Program-made: the position numbers and the translations under genes | NCBI GenBank assembly: GCA_015039365.1 | Contig: WION01000091.1 | Location: 108,957-172,956 of the forward strand | Origin: Amanita rubescens | Lineage: Eukaryota > Basidiomycota > Agaricomycetes > Agaricales > Amanitaceae | Direction of reading: 5' to 3' | Length of the DNA stretch: 64,000 nucleotides | Part shown: one piece after another, positions 23,401 to 36,414 of the stretch | How the letters are laid out: every line of letters starts with the position of its first letter | Numbering within the stretch: the stretch's first letter is position 1 | The notes under the pieces: model-generated | Told to the model about the DNA's origin: nothing | Databases searched by the model: none | Seen by the model: only the letters and a program-made list of their open reading frames with translations

Positions 23401-24177
23401 CCGCTGTGGTGCCGGCAACTCAGTTCAAGAAGTTCATCTACTAATGAACAATCTCCAACGGGCTCGTAGTAGAGCGATAACCTAAGCTAAATAGTGATAT
23501 GACCTTCCGTAACTGCTGGAGCGTGCAGTTCTACGATTGTCACGGTGAAAACCCTACGAATGAATTCACGGTGACTCGGAGCTTCTCGCCCGGTTGCAAG
23601 CAAAGCATGTCCCTGTAAACAGCGCATAAGGAACTATAGCGAAAGTGGTTACTCGGACTTATTAGTAATAAGCTACCCTTTCGTTGAAGTGCTCCTGAGC
23701 GTCAATGACTCTTTTTGAATGTCCAGATGGCAGGCATGTCTAGGTGGTAACATGTCATGAGCATGCCCATTTCAGCCTCTTGAGTGGCCTGGTATCGAGA
23801 TCATTCGAATAATCGAGTTCTGTCATACAATGAGTCAGTATAATCGCCACAAACCATTCTACCGATGTATTTACCGCAATTTTTGCATTCCTCGGAGTCC
23901 GATTCAACAATGCCGCTGATCCAGATACGGGGCCCTTGATGTCGTCGATCGGGGTGGGCACTCGGCAACCGCCTCATCCAGGATGTGACAATGGTCTACC
24001 ACTAATGGCGTGGTAACTTGAAGGAAGGCCCATTGTGTCGAGATCCTATCTGACTTCATGTAATGTGTAGTCCCTCCGAACGACCCTGGAACAACAGACT
24101 GTAACGATTCATGTATATATATGCCTTACTACGAAAGACAATGAAACTGTATCCACTCCGCAGTGACTATCATCCAA
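20483..24177. other. 3.7-kb gene-poor region
   Basis: No gene can be supported. Scattered coding-like peptides occur on the minus strand, for instance around 20866-21310 and 22404-22915, but frames break every 100-200 bases and no introns connect them. The region may hold old gene or transposon relics. No terminal repeats or integrase/transposase motifs were noticed. Confidence 0.45.
22404..22715 (-). other. coding-like open frame of unknown origin
   Basis: This minus-strand frame reads LLNQVRSDLHTEIRKYPWFD, a PVSGADLEDHRPSYKVRFGAS segment and WSTSEIKNSAS, a balanced composition unlike the neighbouring shadows. Upstream on the same strand (about 22760-22870) another piece reads VIAWDTGGLPQAFARCIPFE in a frame that then meets stops. 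Possibly a decayed gene; no family recognised. Confidence 0.25.
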
Positions 24178-24499
24178 ATGCCTGAACCATCCTCCTCTTC
24201 AGCGACGAAAGAGGTACTCACTTTCATCCTAGCATTTTGACCAACCAGTTCCACTCATGATTACTTTTTTTTTTACGGCAGAACGCCCAAACTCCTGCGC
24301 TCGACTCTAACGTAGAAATACCGCGAACTCCTCGGCGGACTCCAATGGCGTGCGTCTTCTGTCGCGGTGGGTTTTGGTCCTTGGGTCCAAGTTTTTTGGG
24401 TTGACGATAGGGTGTAGGGCGTAAGCTCAAGTGCGACGGCGTACGTCCGTCCTGTGCTAATTGTAATAAAAGAAGCGTCCCGTGCTCTTACGTGCCAGT
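24178..24499 (+). CDS. Zn(II)2Cys6 transcription factor, N-terminal part
   Basis: Exon 1 (24178-24213) encodes MPEPSSSSATKE. A 68-nt intron (gtactc...acggcag) leads to exon 2 (24282-24366), ending ACVFCR. A 51-nt intron (gtgggt...gtgtag) leads to exon 3 from 24418, encoding GRKLKCDGVRPSCANCNKRS and PCSYVP. The six cysteines follow the C-x2-C-x6-C-x5/6-C-x2-C-x6-C pattern of fungal binuclear zinc clusters, with the intron at the usual place inside the cluster. A donor gtaagt follows at 24500. Downstream exons, which should hold the regulatory domain, could not be connected. Such proteins are nuclear, DNA-binding regulators; the target is unknown. Confidence 0.75.
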
Positions 24500-25368
24500 G
24501 TAAGTCTAGCATGCTCATTCGTGTCAGGCAGGAAAAGTCAAGACATGCTATTTAGCGCACTGCAAGGATCTCAAAGGTGATCCGCAATTCCCATCTGATT
24601 CACCCTCATTAGCAAAAGATCTGGGACGTTGTATAGTTACCTGTATTCTGAACCCCTAAATTCTATTCAATGACACTTAAGAATGACTTGTGGCGTGGTT
24701 TCCAACGTACAAATCATCATTAGCGGTGGAGATGGTTATCCAGCGACGCAATCCACCTAAATGCCGGCGATGCCGTATAATGAAAACGATAAGAATTTGA
24801 AATACGGGTGGAGAGCGGAACAATGGGCTCACGTCTGATGGAATTAAGGACGATTTGCGGTCTTCATTTTGTTCGGGCAATGGCCGCCTGACTCTGAATT
24901 ATCCATCTCTTCACAATTCCCGAAAACGAAGGCCGAGGCTAACGCTCACAAGACCACATGCGAAGCCACAAGGCAGGTGAATTTTTCGGGGCTTTTCCTT
25001 CTCGGATTTCTGCCTGGAATATAGAGTTCTATCGTCACATCGTGTCCGACCACGCGCGAAATGAGGGAGCACAATGCAACGTACCAATTTCTATTCGGAT
25101 TAAACAAGGATGAAGATGTGCAGGGCCAAACTAACACCATCAAATACAATCTTACCAACGTGGCCTATTTTTCCCGCAGGAACTCGTGCCCCACACCATT
25201 CAGCCTGTAGCCCAAACGCTTGTCTTCAATTCATTTGTTGGCCCTGGCAGAATCAAGTAAACACGCTTACAGTTTCGAGACGGCCGATCGTAAGATCAAC
25301 AACTTTAACTGTGATCAACGATTATTAGATATGTTCAGCGAACCCGAACAACAGGTGTACGTAAAAAA
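24500..25368 (+). other. unresolved continuation of the zinc-cluster gene
   Basis: Several plus-strand stretches look coding (GDPQFPSDSPSLAKDLGRC near 24580, YQFLFGLNKDEDVQGQTNT near 25080-25140, DQRLLDMFSEPEQQVYVKKW near 25310-25380). They lie in different frames and I could not find splice sites that join all of them. They are probably exons or relics of the Zn2Cys6 gene. The last piece overlaps the proposed ALKBH6 start, so one of the two models must end or begin differently. Confidence 0.35.
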
Positions 25369-26544
25369 ATGGGCTCCCTCACTTGCATTCCTGGATCCAA
25401 CACTATCTGGTATATGCCGAACTTCGTGACGGTACGCGACTCCTCGGACACTTCGGCCATTGAAGATCATTGATAGGTTTCAGGAAGAAGAGGAGGAATA
25501 TCTCATCCGTAAGGCAAGCGGTAGATATGCAAAATCGATAGAGAGGGTTCATTCAACGTTTTAGATCAAAGACACACCCCATCAAAGATGGAAACCGCTA
25601 GGCAATCGACGGTTTGTTCACATTTCTGCCTGACTTGATCCTATCAACAATCACCGCAGACTGCAAATCTGGGGTTAGTGCTCTCGCCGGCTCAATGGGC
25701 TTACTAGTTAACCGTTGCCTAAAGGTGGCGAGATATTGAAGAATGGTATTCTCTTCGCACAGCCATTACCGCGGTTTCTAAAAATATTGTAGGTCTCGAG
25801 TCCTTGATTATCTTCATCAGCGCCTTATCCGATTGACAGTCCAAACATCATATCACGTCTTAAATTGACTGGTGCCTTCAAAGCATCGCCTCATAAGGAG
25901 CCAAATCATGTTATATTGAACGAGGTACAGGTTGATCGCTTTGTTGATTAAGATGATATCTATTACCCCAATTTCGTAGTATCTGCCAGGCCAAGGTATA
26001 ATGGTATAGTAACGCTGCGCAATTACGTTAATCTTGATGACTCAATGCCAAAGGTAGCCCCACGAGGATGGACCAATTTATCATCCCGTCGTCGCAACTA
26101 TTTCTTTGGGATCACACACGATCCTTCATTACTATCAATACGCAGAGGAGCCAGGTTCGACGGGTAATAATGCTTCGGGCGGGGAGGGTCGACCCGTCAG
26201 TTCCATTCCAGTCATGTCAATTCTTCTAGAAAGACGCAGCATAATCATTACCGCTGATGAGATGTATGCATCGCGCTTACATGGGTAAGTATTCTGGCTG
26301 AATGATTTGAAGTAATTTCGGTTGACTTTTGCCAAGAATTGAGGGTACGGACCACGACGAAATTTCTCAGGATGGCCTAGTCCGCCTATCCACCGGAACT
26401 GTACACGAAATTGCTAACCGGGATCTCTTAACTGACGAAGAAGTGCTGCGAGTCATACGGCATGGGGGCACATTGAATCGAACAGCGAGATATAGCCTTA
26501 CATGTCGAGACGTATGCCGCGTCGCAAGAAAAGCGGTTGATTAA
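25369..26544 (+). CDS. ALKBH6: AlkB homologue 6 (ALKBH6), Fe(II)/2-oxoglutarate dioxygenase-like, 253 aa, 9 exons
   Basis: Exons: 25369-25431, 25484-25513, 25565-25611, 25660-25673 (14 nt), 25725-25788, 25840-25924, 25980-26003, 26058-26284, 26337-26544. All phases close and total 254 codons. The product follows ALKBH6 throughout: MPNFVT, EEEEEYLIRK, RRLQIWGGEI, PNHVILNEYLPGQGIMPHED, HPVVATISLGSHTILHYYQY, LLERRSIIITADEMYASRLH. H111, D113 and H184 are the expected iron ligands, and the arginines near residues 233 and 236 (RTARYSLT) fit 2-oxoglutarate binding. Intron 2 is GC-AG (gcaagc...tttag); using the nearby GT instead would break the protein. ALKBH6 is a conserved nucleic-acid demethylase-like protein. 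Length matches the family (about 240). Confidence 0.9.
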
Positions 26545-26650
26545 AACGTGCAAATGTACTAGCCAAGCGAATCATAATGCTACTATGTACTCATCAATGT
26601 GTGAAAAGGTAAATTGCAGCAATGTAAGGTAAACCCGCCGCCCACTTCGC

Positions 26651-29600
26651 TTATACTGTCAGAATTTCCTTTGACACAAGGATGCGATTTGCTAACGCTG
26701 TCAAGTTCGCATCCGCTACTACTACTTCGTGGGCATAGTCAACGTCAAAAATTTGCTTGATCGCAGCACAGATGCGCCTCGCCTGACGCTCCGTCCAGAA
26801 AGCGAAATCATCGGGGTCACGATCCTCGGAATCGGCATCGTCACCCTCCGTGAACGATGGCTTGCAAGAGAGGGGAATCAAGGAAGGGTCAGAGTCCAGG
26901 CACAGTGGCACGACATGCATGAGGGTTTTACGGACAGTTGCGAAATCGATAACGGCAGGTTTGTCAACTGATAGCCTGTTAGCGGACCCTTTGGGTTGTC
27001 ATGCTTAGGACACACCGTAGATTTCAATTGGTCCGTCCGAACTAAGAACATTATACTTGCCGTCGTGGTGGTACCGGACCTTTAAGCGGAACTCGTGATC
27101 GGATAACTCGTGTATAATCAGTCAGCAACTTGCCTCGTATTGACCAGCCAGCCAGGGTAGCATGTCGCCCCTAAATGTAATAACCCCGCTTTCCGGATCT
27201 TCCGGTAAGCCACTTGGCCTATCAGAGCCTAGCGGGATGTTCCCGTCCCATTCCTCGCTGTGCACAGGCAGCCACATGCCAAGCGATGAGACTTTGGTAA
27301 TTGTCATGGACTTGTTCGCTCCAACCTAGCATGAAGAGTGAGTTACAGCACAGCTGAAACAAGTGACAGAAGCTGCGAACTCTGTATAAGCCTATCCAGT
27401 CTTTCCGGGAGTGCTTCTGAGGCGCTTGCCACTTCACAGTAATTGGCTCTCCGAGGTGGAAACGACGGGCGCTGGTACTGTTGTTTGACATAACCGTCAC
27501 CTTATATTTAGTAGTGTCGTAAGAGGACAGGTCATTTGCAATGCGACTAGAAGTCCATCGCTCGAGACAGGACAATGCGGAAAAAAGAATAAGTTACACA
27601 CGTAATAATCAATTTCTCCCGGGACTGTTGTAGCAGCACTTTGGTATCTTGCACTACTTCCGATATCTTTGGGCGGGCTACAGAAGAGGACTTAAGCCAT
27701 GAATGTACGCATTGAAACCTGGAAATCACTCATACATCTGGCGATGAACTCTTCAACGACGTCCGCAGTCTCTTCGTAAACCTTTTCAAACGTGCCTTTA
27801 ACTTCTCTGACCACCCTTTTGAGCTCTGGAGCATGCTTGTCCGCACGGGATTCAAGAATTCGAGCATTCTTGCTCGCAACGCTTTTGATGACTTTCACAA
27901 ACCCGGCATCTTTACGTAGCGAATCGCCGTAGAGCTTGCGCATATGCGGACTTTCAAAAATTGTAAGCCTCGGAGAACCAAACCTAAAACAATAACACGC
28001 ACTTCTCAACGTGGCTTAAAAACCACCAATTCGCCAGGTGTCGTATGACAGCGAGGGAAAGTACGAGCTTACTGCCACTGATGAGGGCGAGGCCGAACCA
28101 GGCCGCGCCACCCATGGCTTCCGGGTTGTTGAGATACCTATGTGGGAGATGTTTGAGCAAACGATCATTGATGCTATGGAATTCTTTTACCGGTAAATTC
28201 CGGTATACTCCAGGTGAGCGGGGAAGTCTTCCATGAAGAAGTCGCCGAAGAACCAACCTGAAATTGGGCACGGTGAATGGTCAAGAACGTCATCAATGGT
28301 GCAATTTACCAAATACGCCAAGGACCTCAAACGACTCCATCGTTGCCCAGATGTGTAGGCCAATTAAGAGCTATATAAATGACGTCTTAATCACGTTACG
28401 ATAGATATGACTGAAAGATAACTCACTGCACCAAGCGTATGACGAAGGAGCTCGTTTCCTACCTTCCAATCATTTGGATACAAGTAAGTCTTACTGACCA
28501 CGCCGATACATGACACTAAATCTTCGCTTGAGCCGCGGAACCTGATGACATAATCGAAAAACGAACCGTATGTCATACACAGAGTAAGATTATATATGAC
28601 TTTCCAATTGTTGAAAGCTTCAGTGATGGCTCCCTTTCCACCATATGCATCGTTTTGAGAGTAGTGGTAATGTTTCACAAAATGGCGCACAATGAACTTA
28701 TTTCCGCTCTGTGCTTTTAACAACAAACCGAGAGCGACATAATGTATCATCAGCCAGGCGACAGTATGAATGAAATGAACGGCAAGGGCCGTTTTCTCCG
28801 ATAAACGGGGAATGAATGAGATCGTTAGCCCGTACATGATAATTAAGACAAGCATTGCGTCATTAGCCCTGAGCGTCAACTGGATATCAGGGTGAATACG
28901 GATGGCAACAAAGGGGAAGGACCTTAGTAAGTCAATATTCTTGAGTATAACTGTATCTCGGCGGAAATACTTGTTGAACAGATCATGCTGTGAGACGGGC
29001 TTCCTTCGAGGATCTGAACGGCGTTCTGAGTTCAGGTGGTCCGTTCCCGAGCCACAGCTATTACAGCGTTGATGCTTTGACCGCAATCTTTGCTTTGAGT
29101 TTGTAGGTATCTCCGCCTCGGTTTCGGTTTCTAATTCAGTATCCGTAGTGGTTTCACCATCGGTCATAGCTGGCACCAGCAAATTGTCTGCAGTCGTCTT
29201 GCTTACATCACTTGTATCATCGATAACTCCTGTCGCTTTCGATGTAACAACGGGGACACGCTTTGCGATAAACTTTCGTTGGCCATACATGCGCTCGATA
29301 TCTGTTAGGATATTTGGATGACGTCTCAACCTATTCGAAATTACTCACGTGGATTCTCGAAGAAAAGCAGGAAGGCAAATTGAGCAGCATGCGCTGCCAA
29401 GCTGACGAATAAGACAGCATAACTTCCGGAGATCAACGACAGGCCATAATAGCCGGCATAGCCTGATATCTCTTCAGAGAAGCACAGTTACAGGCGAATT
29501 GACCCACCAACTGAGTACATGGGATGAGGCGCGAGTTCGAACACGCCGTCAAATATAAGATTGCCGCGTTGAAAGAACACATCTCCCCAATACCATCCGT

Positions 29601-30522
29601 AGTCTTTGACGACGTTATGAGCCTCTGTCTTTACCCAAAGGTTAAAGCCGATAAGCACAATGCCACCTAACCATCTACACATGGTTAACTGAACCGGACG
29701 AGCCAGATTTGAGTAACGAACCTCATAATATGTACCCCGACAGAGAGTCCAGTTGGTACTCTAAAGCAAGAAAAAGCAAATAGACAATAGGAAAAGAAGT
29801 CACTGTAATACACATTAGCTCGAGTCAACTGCAAAGTGATCAATGACCCACTTGACCAGGATGAGGATCAACGATCTGACGAAACAGTAACCATGCATTA
29901 TATTCTAGTGGGAGATCCTGATCAAGTAAATTGGAATCAACAAGAAAATCATCAAGCGGATAGTGCGTACATCAAACGAGTAGTCCTTTCCCATCTTGCC
30001 AGCAAGTTGGTCCCGAATCCAGTTGCGAATACGAGGACGGCGCCGTTCATCAAGCCAGCCCAGGCGCTGAATCTCCTTCACAATCCATTTCTTTTTACTT
30101 TGCTTGGTAAGAACATAGCCCAACCCAGCATCGTATGCAGCGCGCCAAAACGTAAAGTAAAAGAAGAACTAGCACTCTTGCAGAGTTCCGAGGTAGAGAA
30201 TAGAAACAACAAGATCTGCAGAGCAAGGGATCCTAAGTTCAACATGTCTAGGTGACTTTTCGGGTATCCGGGATGGAATAAAGTCGTCAAAACGTCATGG
30301 GTCGTTGGAACGCGAAACACTACAAGAACATAAGTCGCGACAAAGATAACTCGCTGAAAGCTGTGTCTCACCTTCACCCCCTGGAGTTTTTCCCCAAACA
30401 ACCTCTTCATGGGCGGTAGCCGAGGATGAATGCGTCTCGACTTCATTAACGTTCATATCTACTGATGACGAATCCTTTGTGACGGTTTTGCGTTGTCGTA
30501 ATGAGTTCTGCGCAGTCGCCAT
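26651..30522 (-). CDS. CHO2: phosphatidylethanolamine N-methyltransferase, CHO2 type, 17 exons, two 1-nt frame breaks
   Basis: Exons: 30522-30372, 30319-29971, 29917-29852, 29802-29722, 29674-29508, 29462-29349, 29301-28567, 28515-28427, 28370-28310, 28257-28191, 28137-28003, 27950-27736, 27677-27602, 27546-27381, 27325-27134, 27079-27016, 26967-26651. Recognisable blocks: [60 protein letters not shown], two ELAPHP/HPMYSV-type methyltransferase motifs, [20 protein letters not shown] and [14 protein letters not shown]. The enzyme makes phosphatidylcholine from phosphatidylethanolamine at the ER using S-adenosylmethionine. Intron 15 is GC-AG (gcaagt...cttaaag). Frame is lost by one base near 30145 and regained by one extra C near 29866; repaired length would be about 1014 aa. 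Whether the breaks are real or assembly errors is open. Confidence 0.88.
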
Positions 30523-31207
30523 GATCTATAAGTCTTCTTGATGAAAGAGGACAAGAAGCGGGCTGCGTTCGTGTTGAGACGGCACGACAAAAATCAATTA
30601 CCGACACGCGACAGTATTTTGTTGGCTAATTATAGAAATGCCTGTTTATTTGTCGTGTTTCTAAATAAAGGTAAACAATGTGCTTCTCTTTCTCGAACTT
30701 TATGTTTTTATACACAGTTACGATATAGAAGTATGATCAACCTGCAAGGAAAAAAGACTGCCGCTGCACGTCCGACACAATGAAATGGTAAGTGCTTTGA
30801 CCCCTTTTGAAGTGATTATCCTAATGAGAATGCTAGATCTGGGTCTGACCTGTTAAAATTCCATTGATGATCGCAATCGAAGTACTTTGCCTTCAAACTA
30901 TAATGCCTCGCGCTTTTGCTGAAGACAAATGAACCCCTTTTATTCGCTCCACACATGGAAATCTTACCAAGTATGGTGCTGCTAATGGTGGGGGAAGAGT
31001 ATCTGGAGCATTGTATACGGTTGCTTAAGTGCTAATTCATGCAAGTGTTGACCTTACAAGGTGCTCTACATATGTATATATATACGGTATATTGGAAAAC
31101 GGTAATGCACAATAACCATGAATTATATATTACATATATACTACAGATGGTCCGAGATTGATCTTGACTCTTGACGTTACATGAATGGTCGTGATTGGAA
31201 CCTAGAA
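30523..31207. other. intergenic region between CHO2 5' end and aminotransferase 3' end
   Basis: AT-rich, with TA-rich stretches near 31070-31140. It should contain the CHO2 promoter on the left side and the ornithine aminotransferase terminator on the right. No gene seen. Confidence 0.45.
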
Positions 31208-33275
<2,068 letters not shown>

Positions 33276-35258
33276 GGCTATCTCAAGGTTCGACACAGCG
33301 ATAACTGTATCTCCCGTTGTTTTGGGGGCTTTATATAGGTACCGCATTTGGCACTCTTTGCTCCGCCCGACGACGACGGTCAAGTTCCGGTACCGAATCC
33401 GTAGTGGCCCGCCTTCACATGACCGGCTAGGTCTGACACCCATCAGAAAACATCGGGCCACACCGCCCGGCCTTCATCACGTCGGAGAATGGGTGGAGTA
33501 ACATCTGGCATCAGTAATAGAATTTTAAACAGGTTTGGTAGTTTAGCATTTGAAATAAAACTAAATAATCCCGAGTCAGTGCGATGAAACGATGTTGTAT
33601 AAATGCTATCAACAAAAATGAACTTGTAGCAGATTCTCCAACGTCCCCGCATTCACCTTTGGGTATTGAAAGAGCCGTATCGGTTCTTCTCGCCACAACT
33701 ATCCGACCCCATCAGCACCCCCAATTCAGCACCATTGGTGCCCTCACCAGCCGTAATGTCGGTTTTCGTACAATCAACACCGAAAAGAAGGTTCCGGGGC
33801 CTTTATAGCCGGTTTACCCCGCATTGGTTCTCAAGGATACTCGCTCTCTACGAGGAACTGTTCCCCTTTATTCAGTAAGTGTTTTCTGGTGCGGTCCCCG
33901 TACTCGGTGCGTAGCTGGTAAATTTGAACAGTGTTTTGCGCGCATCACTTGTCACTCGATGAAAGCTTGGCAGATATTCGCTTGAAGTATGACCAAGCTG
34001 AATAGTACGCGTTATGGATGGTGAATCCGCGCGGACATCCCTCTCGCCTCGCGGTATTCATAACTCGGCGCGAATGGTGGTTCTACCTGTTCATTGATCT
34101 GTAATCAAACCCAACCCTGCTCTTCTCTTGGAAGTGCGAGGGAAGAGCGGTCAGAACGTAACCGTACGTGATCCATCTGAAAAGTCAGGTACAAATTCCT
34201 TTATCGAAGACGAGGGCCGTGGGGGTATTTGATCTACCACTGCGTATGTCACTTGTAGGGTCATTCATATCCGGAAATGATTGACCATTCTGCTGGCCTT
34301 AGCACGTTCGTTGATTTAGAAGTTGCAGTCCAACCTGCTTGGTTCACTACCCTTCGGGACCAGCTTTCGCCACGCGCATCGTCGAAGGAAGCGGCAGACC
34401 CTTGTCTGAGCGCATGGTTATGCTTGATCTTCTTCCAAAGTGCCATGCTGATCACCCTGGATGGAGATCACGCACAAGCTTTAGATGTGGCGTCGAACGA
34501 CCAGTTTAGACAAAGTCCATGCTAAAGAACACAGACCGATTGAATTAATCTCTTCGACACGTCCGTAATTGCACACAAGTCCGCATAAAGCAATGTGAAG
34601 GGCATATGTTAACGATCGCTCCACGTCATTTCGTTTCCCACAGGCTGAACAAGACTTCAATACTAAGGAGTTAGAATACACGTCTACCCATCCATATTCT
34701 CTTATTCATGCTGTCGAATCACGAATAAGTCAAACAGTCAATCTAGCAATCTAAGGAATGGCCGAACAGGTCATTCATTACCACTGATATGCATCTGGTT
34801 CCATGCGAGGCCAAATACAACCCTTCCAATACCGTCGTGGCGATCATGATTGTCGATTGCTACCCTGGCTAATCTTCATGACAGTTGACAGTTGACGTTG
34901 GCGAATATGTGGGTTACGACAGTCCTAGTCCAGGACCATGTAAAGGGAAGAACAGCGATGGGCCGCATTCGGACCATTCAACTAAAGGGCGTCCTGCTCA
35001 CGAACCTACTTTCAGTGGAAGTCGCAATTGATACGAGGATTTGGTTGAGCTGGACGATAGTGTGACATATCGTTTTTGGTAGCTGCTATCGCCTTAGTTC
35101 ACTTGCTCACAATGATCGCGGCAATAAGCGGTGTTGTTCAATTCACAACGACAGCATGCACATGCATGAGCCGACAGCTGGGGTCATTCATGACGCCCCT
35201 TGTTCCGAAAGATATTGCACCACTACACGCTTCTGGAACAATGATTAACCGGTATGTG
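33276..35258. other. gene-poor interval with one possible exon
   Basis: Besides the exon-like segment at 33632-33880, plus-strand frames at 34277-34525 and 35076-35357 have a protein-like look but no family, splice partners or conserved motif. The remainder appears non-coding. Confidence 0.4.
33632..33880 (+). other. possible internal exon of an unknown gene
   Basis: Between an acceptor (aacttgtag ending at 33631) and a donor gtaagt at about 33881 a single frame reads QILQRPRIHLWVLKEPYRFF, a Pro/Ser-rich stretch, then RFRGLYSRFTPHWFSRILAL and YEELFPFIQ. No neighbouring exon in a compatible phase was found. The downstream candidate after a ttgaacag acceptor (DESLADIRLKYDQAE) is out of phase by one. 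Either a decayed gene or an incomplete reconstruction. Confidence 0.25.
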
Positions 35259-36414
35259 CTACGATTGCTTCAACCGATTCTTCGCGTACTCAACGAAATC
35301 GTCAATGGTAGACGGCCAAGCGGCTATCAGTCAGGTCATTCTCGGCTTCTTCGATGATAATCAACTGCTTACCTTCCATGTCGTAGTTCTCGAAATTGGC
35401 GTCGGTAGCGCGAATGAACTCTAGAAACTGAAACCAATTAGTCAAAGATCGATCGTTTCTCTGGAAAGGGTAGACGAACCATAACCCACGTATCTCGGCT
35501 CACGCCTCTCGCACCTTTCTCGTTCAGGAAATCAAACCACCACTGGGTATAATGGTCTTGCCATCCTGCGCCCACCATATCGACATCTTCGTCTTCTGTT
35601 TTCGCTTTCAAAGCTTTTCCTTTCGAGCCTTGGGATATCAATAAAGTCCAATACGCCCGGGCCGTGTCCAACGCTACGCATAAGATGGTTCAATAAGTCT
35701 GGTTATGAATACAGCACCATAATTTTCACTTACGGAGGCTACGCTGAGCAGGCTCTGCCTTTGCGAAGTTGAAAGCATAGTTGTATACACTTTGAAAATA
35801 TTTTGGGCTTGAAGAAAGTTTATCCCTCAAGTCTCCCAGGGAGACCTTCATCCCGTCCATCGTATCACAGCTGATGGCCGACAATCACGAGCCTACGGCA
35901 TGATGATATAAGTAGATCATACCCTATGTTTTTCCAGCCTTGAATCCACCCCTGCCGAGTCCAAACACCGATTCTCGGCGATTTCAGTTCATATGCCATG
36001 GCGAGGAGCGCAACATCTTCCGGGTCCACTTTCAGATCTGAACATAAATCCAGTGTACCATCTATGGTGATGTCGTCGTCCCGTGGATCTATTTCGGAGA
36101 TAACAAAAATTCGGCGGAGGCGAGGTATTTGATGGAATAGATACCCTACCTTTGTACTTGTCAAATAGAGAGCTTAGCTTACTCGTAGATGCCTGTGGCT
36201 TTTCCTTGCCAGTAACCGAACCAGAGTCGCCATAGTAAGCATCAATAGCCACGTCTAATCGTTTGTATTTATCTAGGAATTTCCTGGCATCTCTGGGCCT
36301 GATTGCTGGCGTCGATCAGCTACGATCAACGTAAACGCGTGTTTGGATGACTCACGATGCGCCTGTGATAGAACAGAACTGAGTAACGTTCTCCTCTGTC
36401 CTTCGATCAGCCAT
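35259..36414 (-). CDS. DCN1: DCN1-like cullin neddylation factor, 274 aa, 7 exons
   Basis: Exons: 36414-36356, 36298-36150, 36088-35923, 35870-35734, 35673-35480, 35427-35373, 35323-35259. All phases close at 275 codons. The N-terminus is a UBA-like domain (TEENVTQFCSITGASPRDAR, then VAIDAYYGD). After a linker comes the potentiating-neddylation domain: DGTLDLCSDLKVDPEDVALL, WIQGWKNIG, VYNYAFNFAKAE, AYWTLLI, WFDFLNEK, DTWVMFLEF, and the C-terminal AAWPSTIDDFVEYAK. DCN1 is a scaffold E3 that stimulates NEDD8 transfer to cullins, acting in nucleus and cytoplasm. Length fits the family. An acidic insert (KTEDEDVDMVG) in the middle is typical of fungal versions. Confidence 0.93.
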
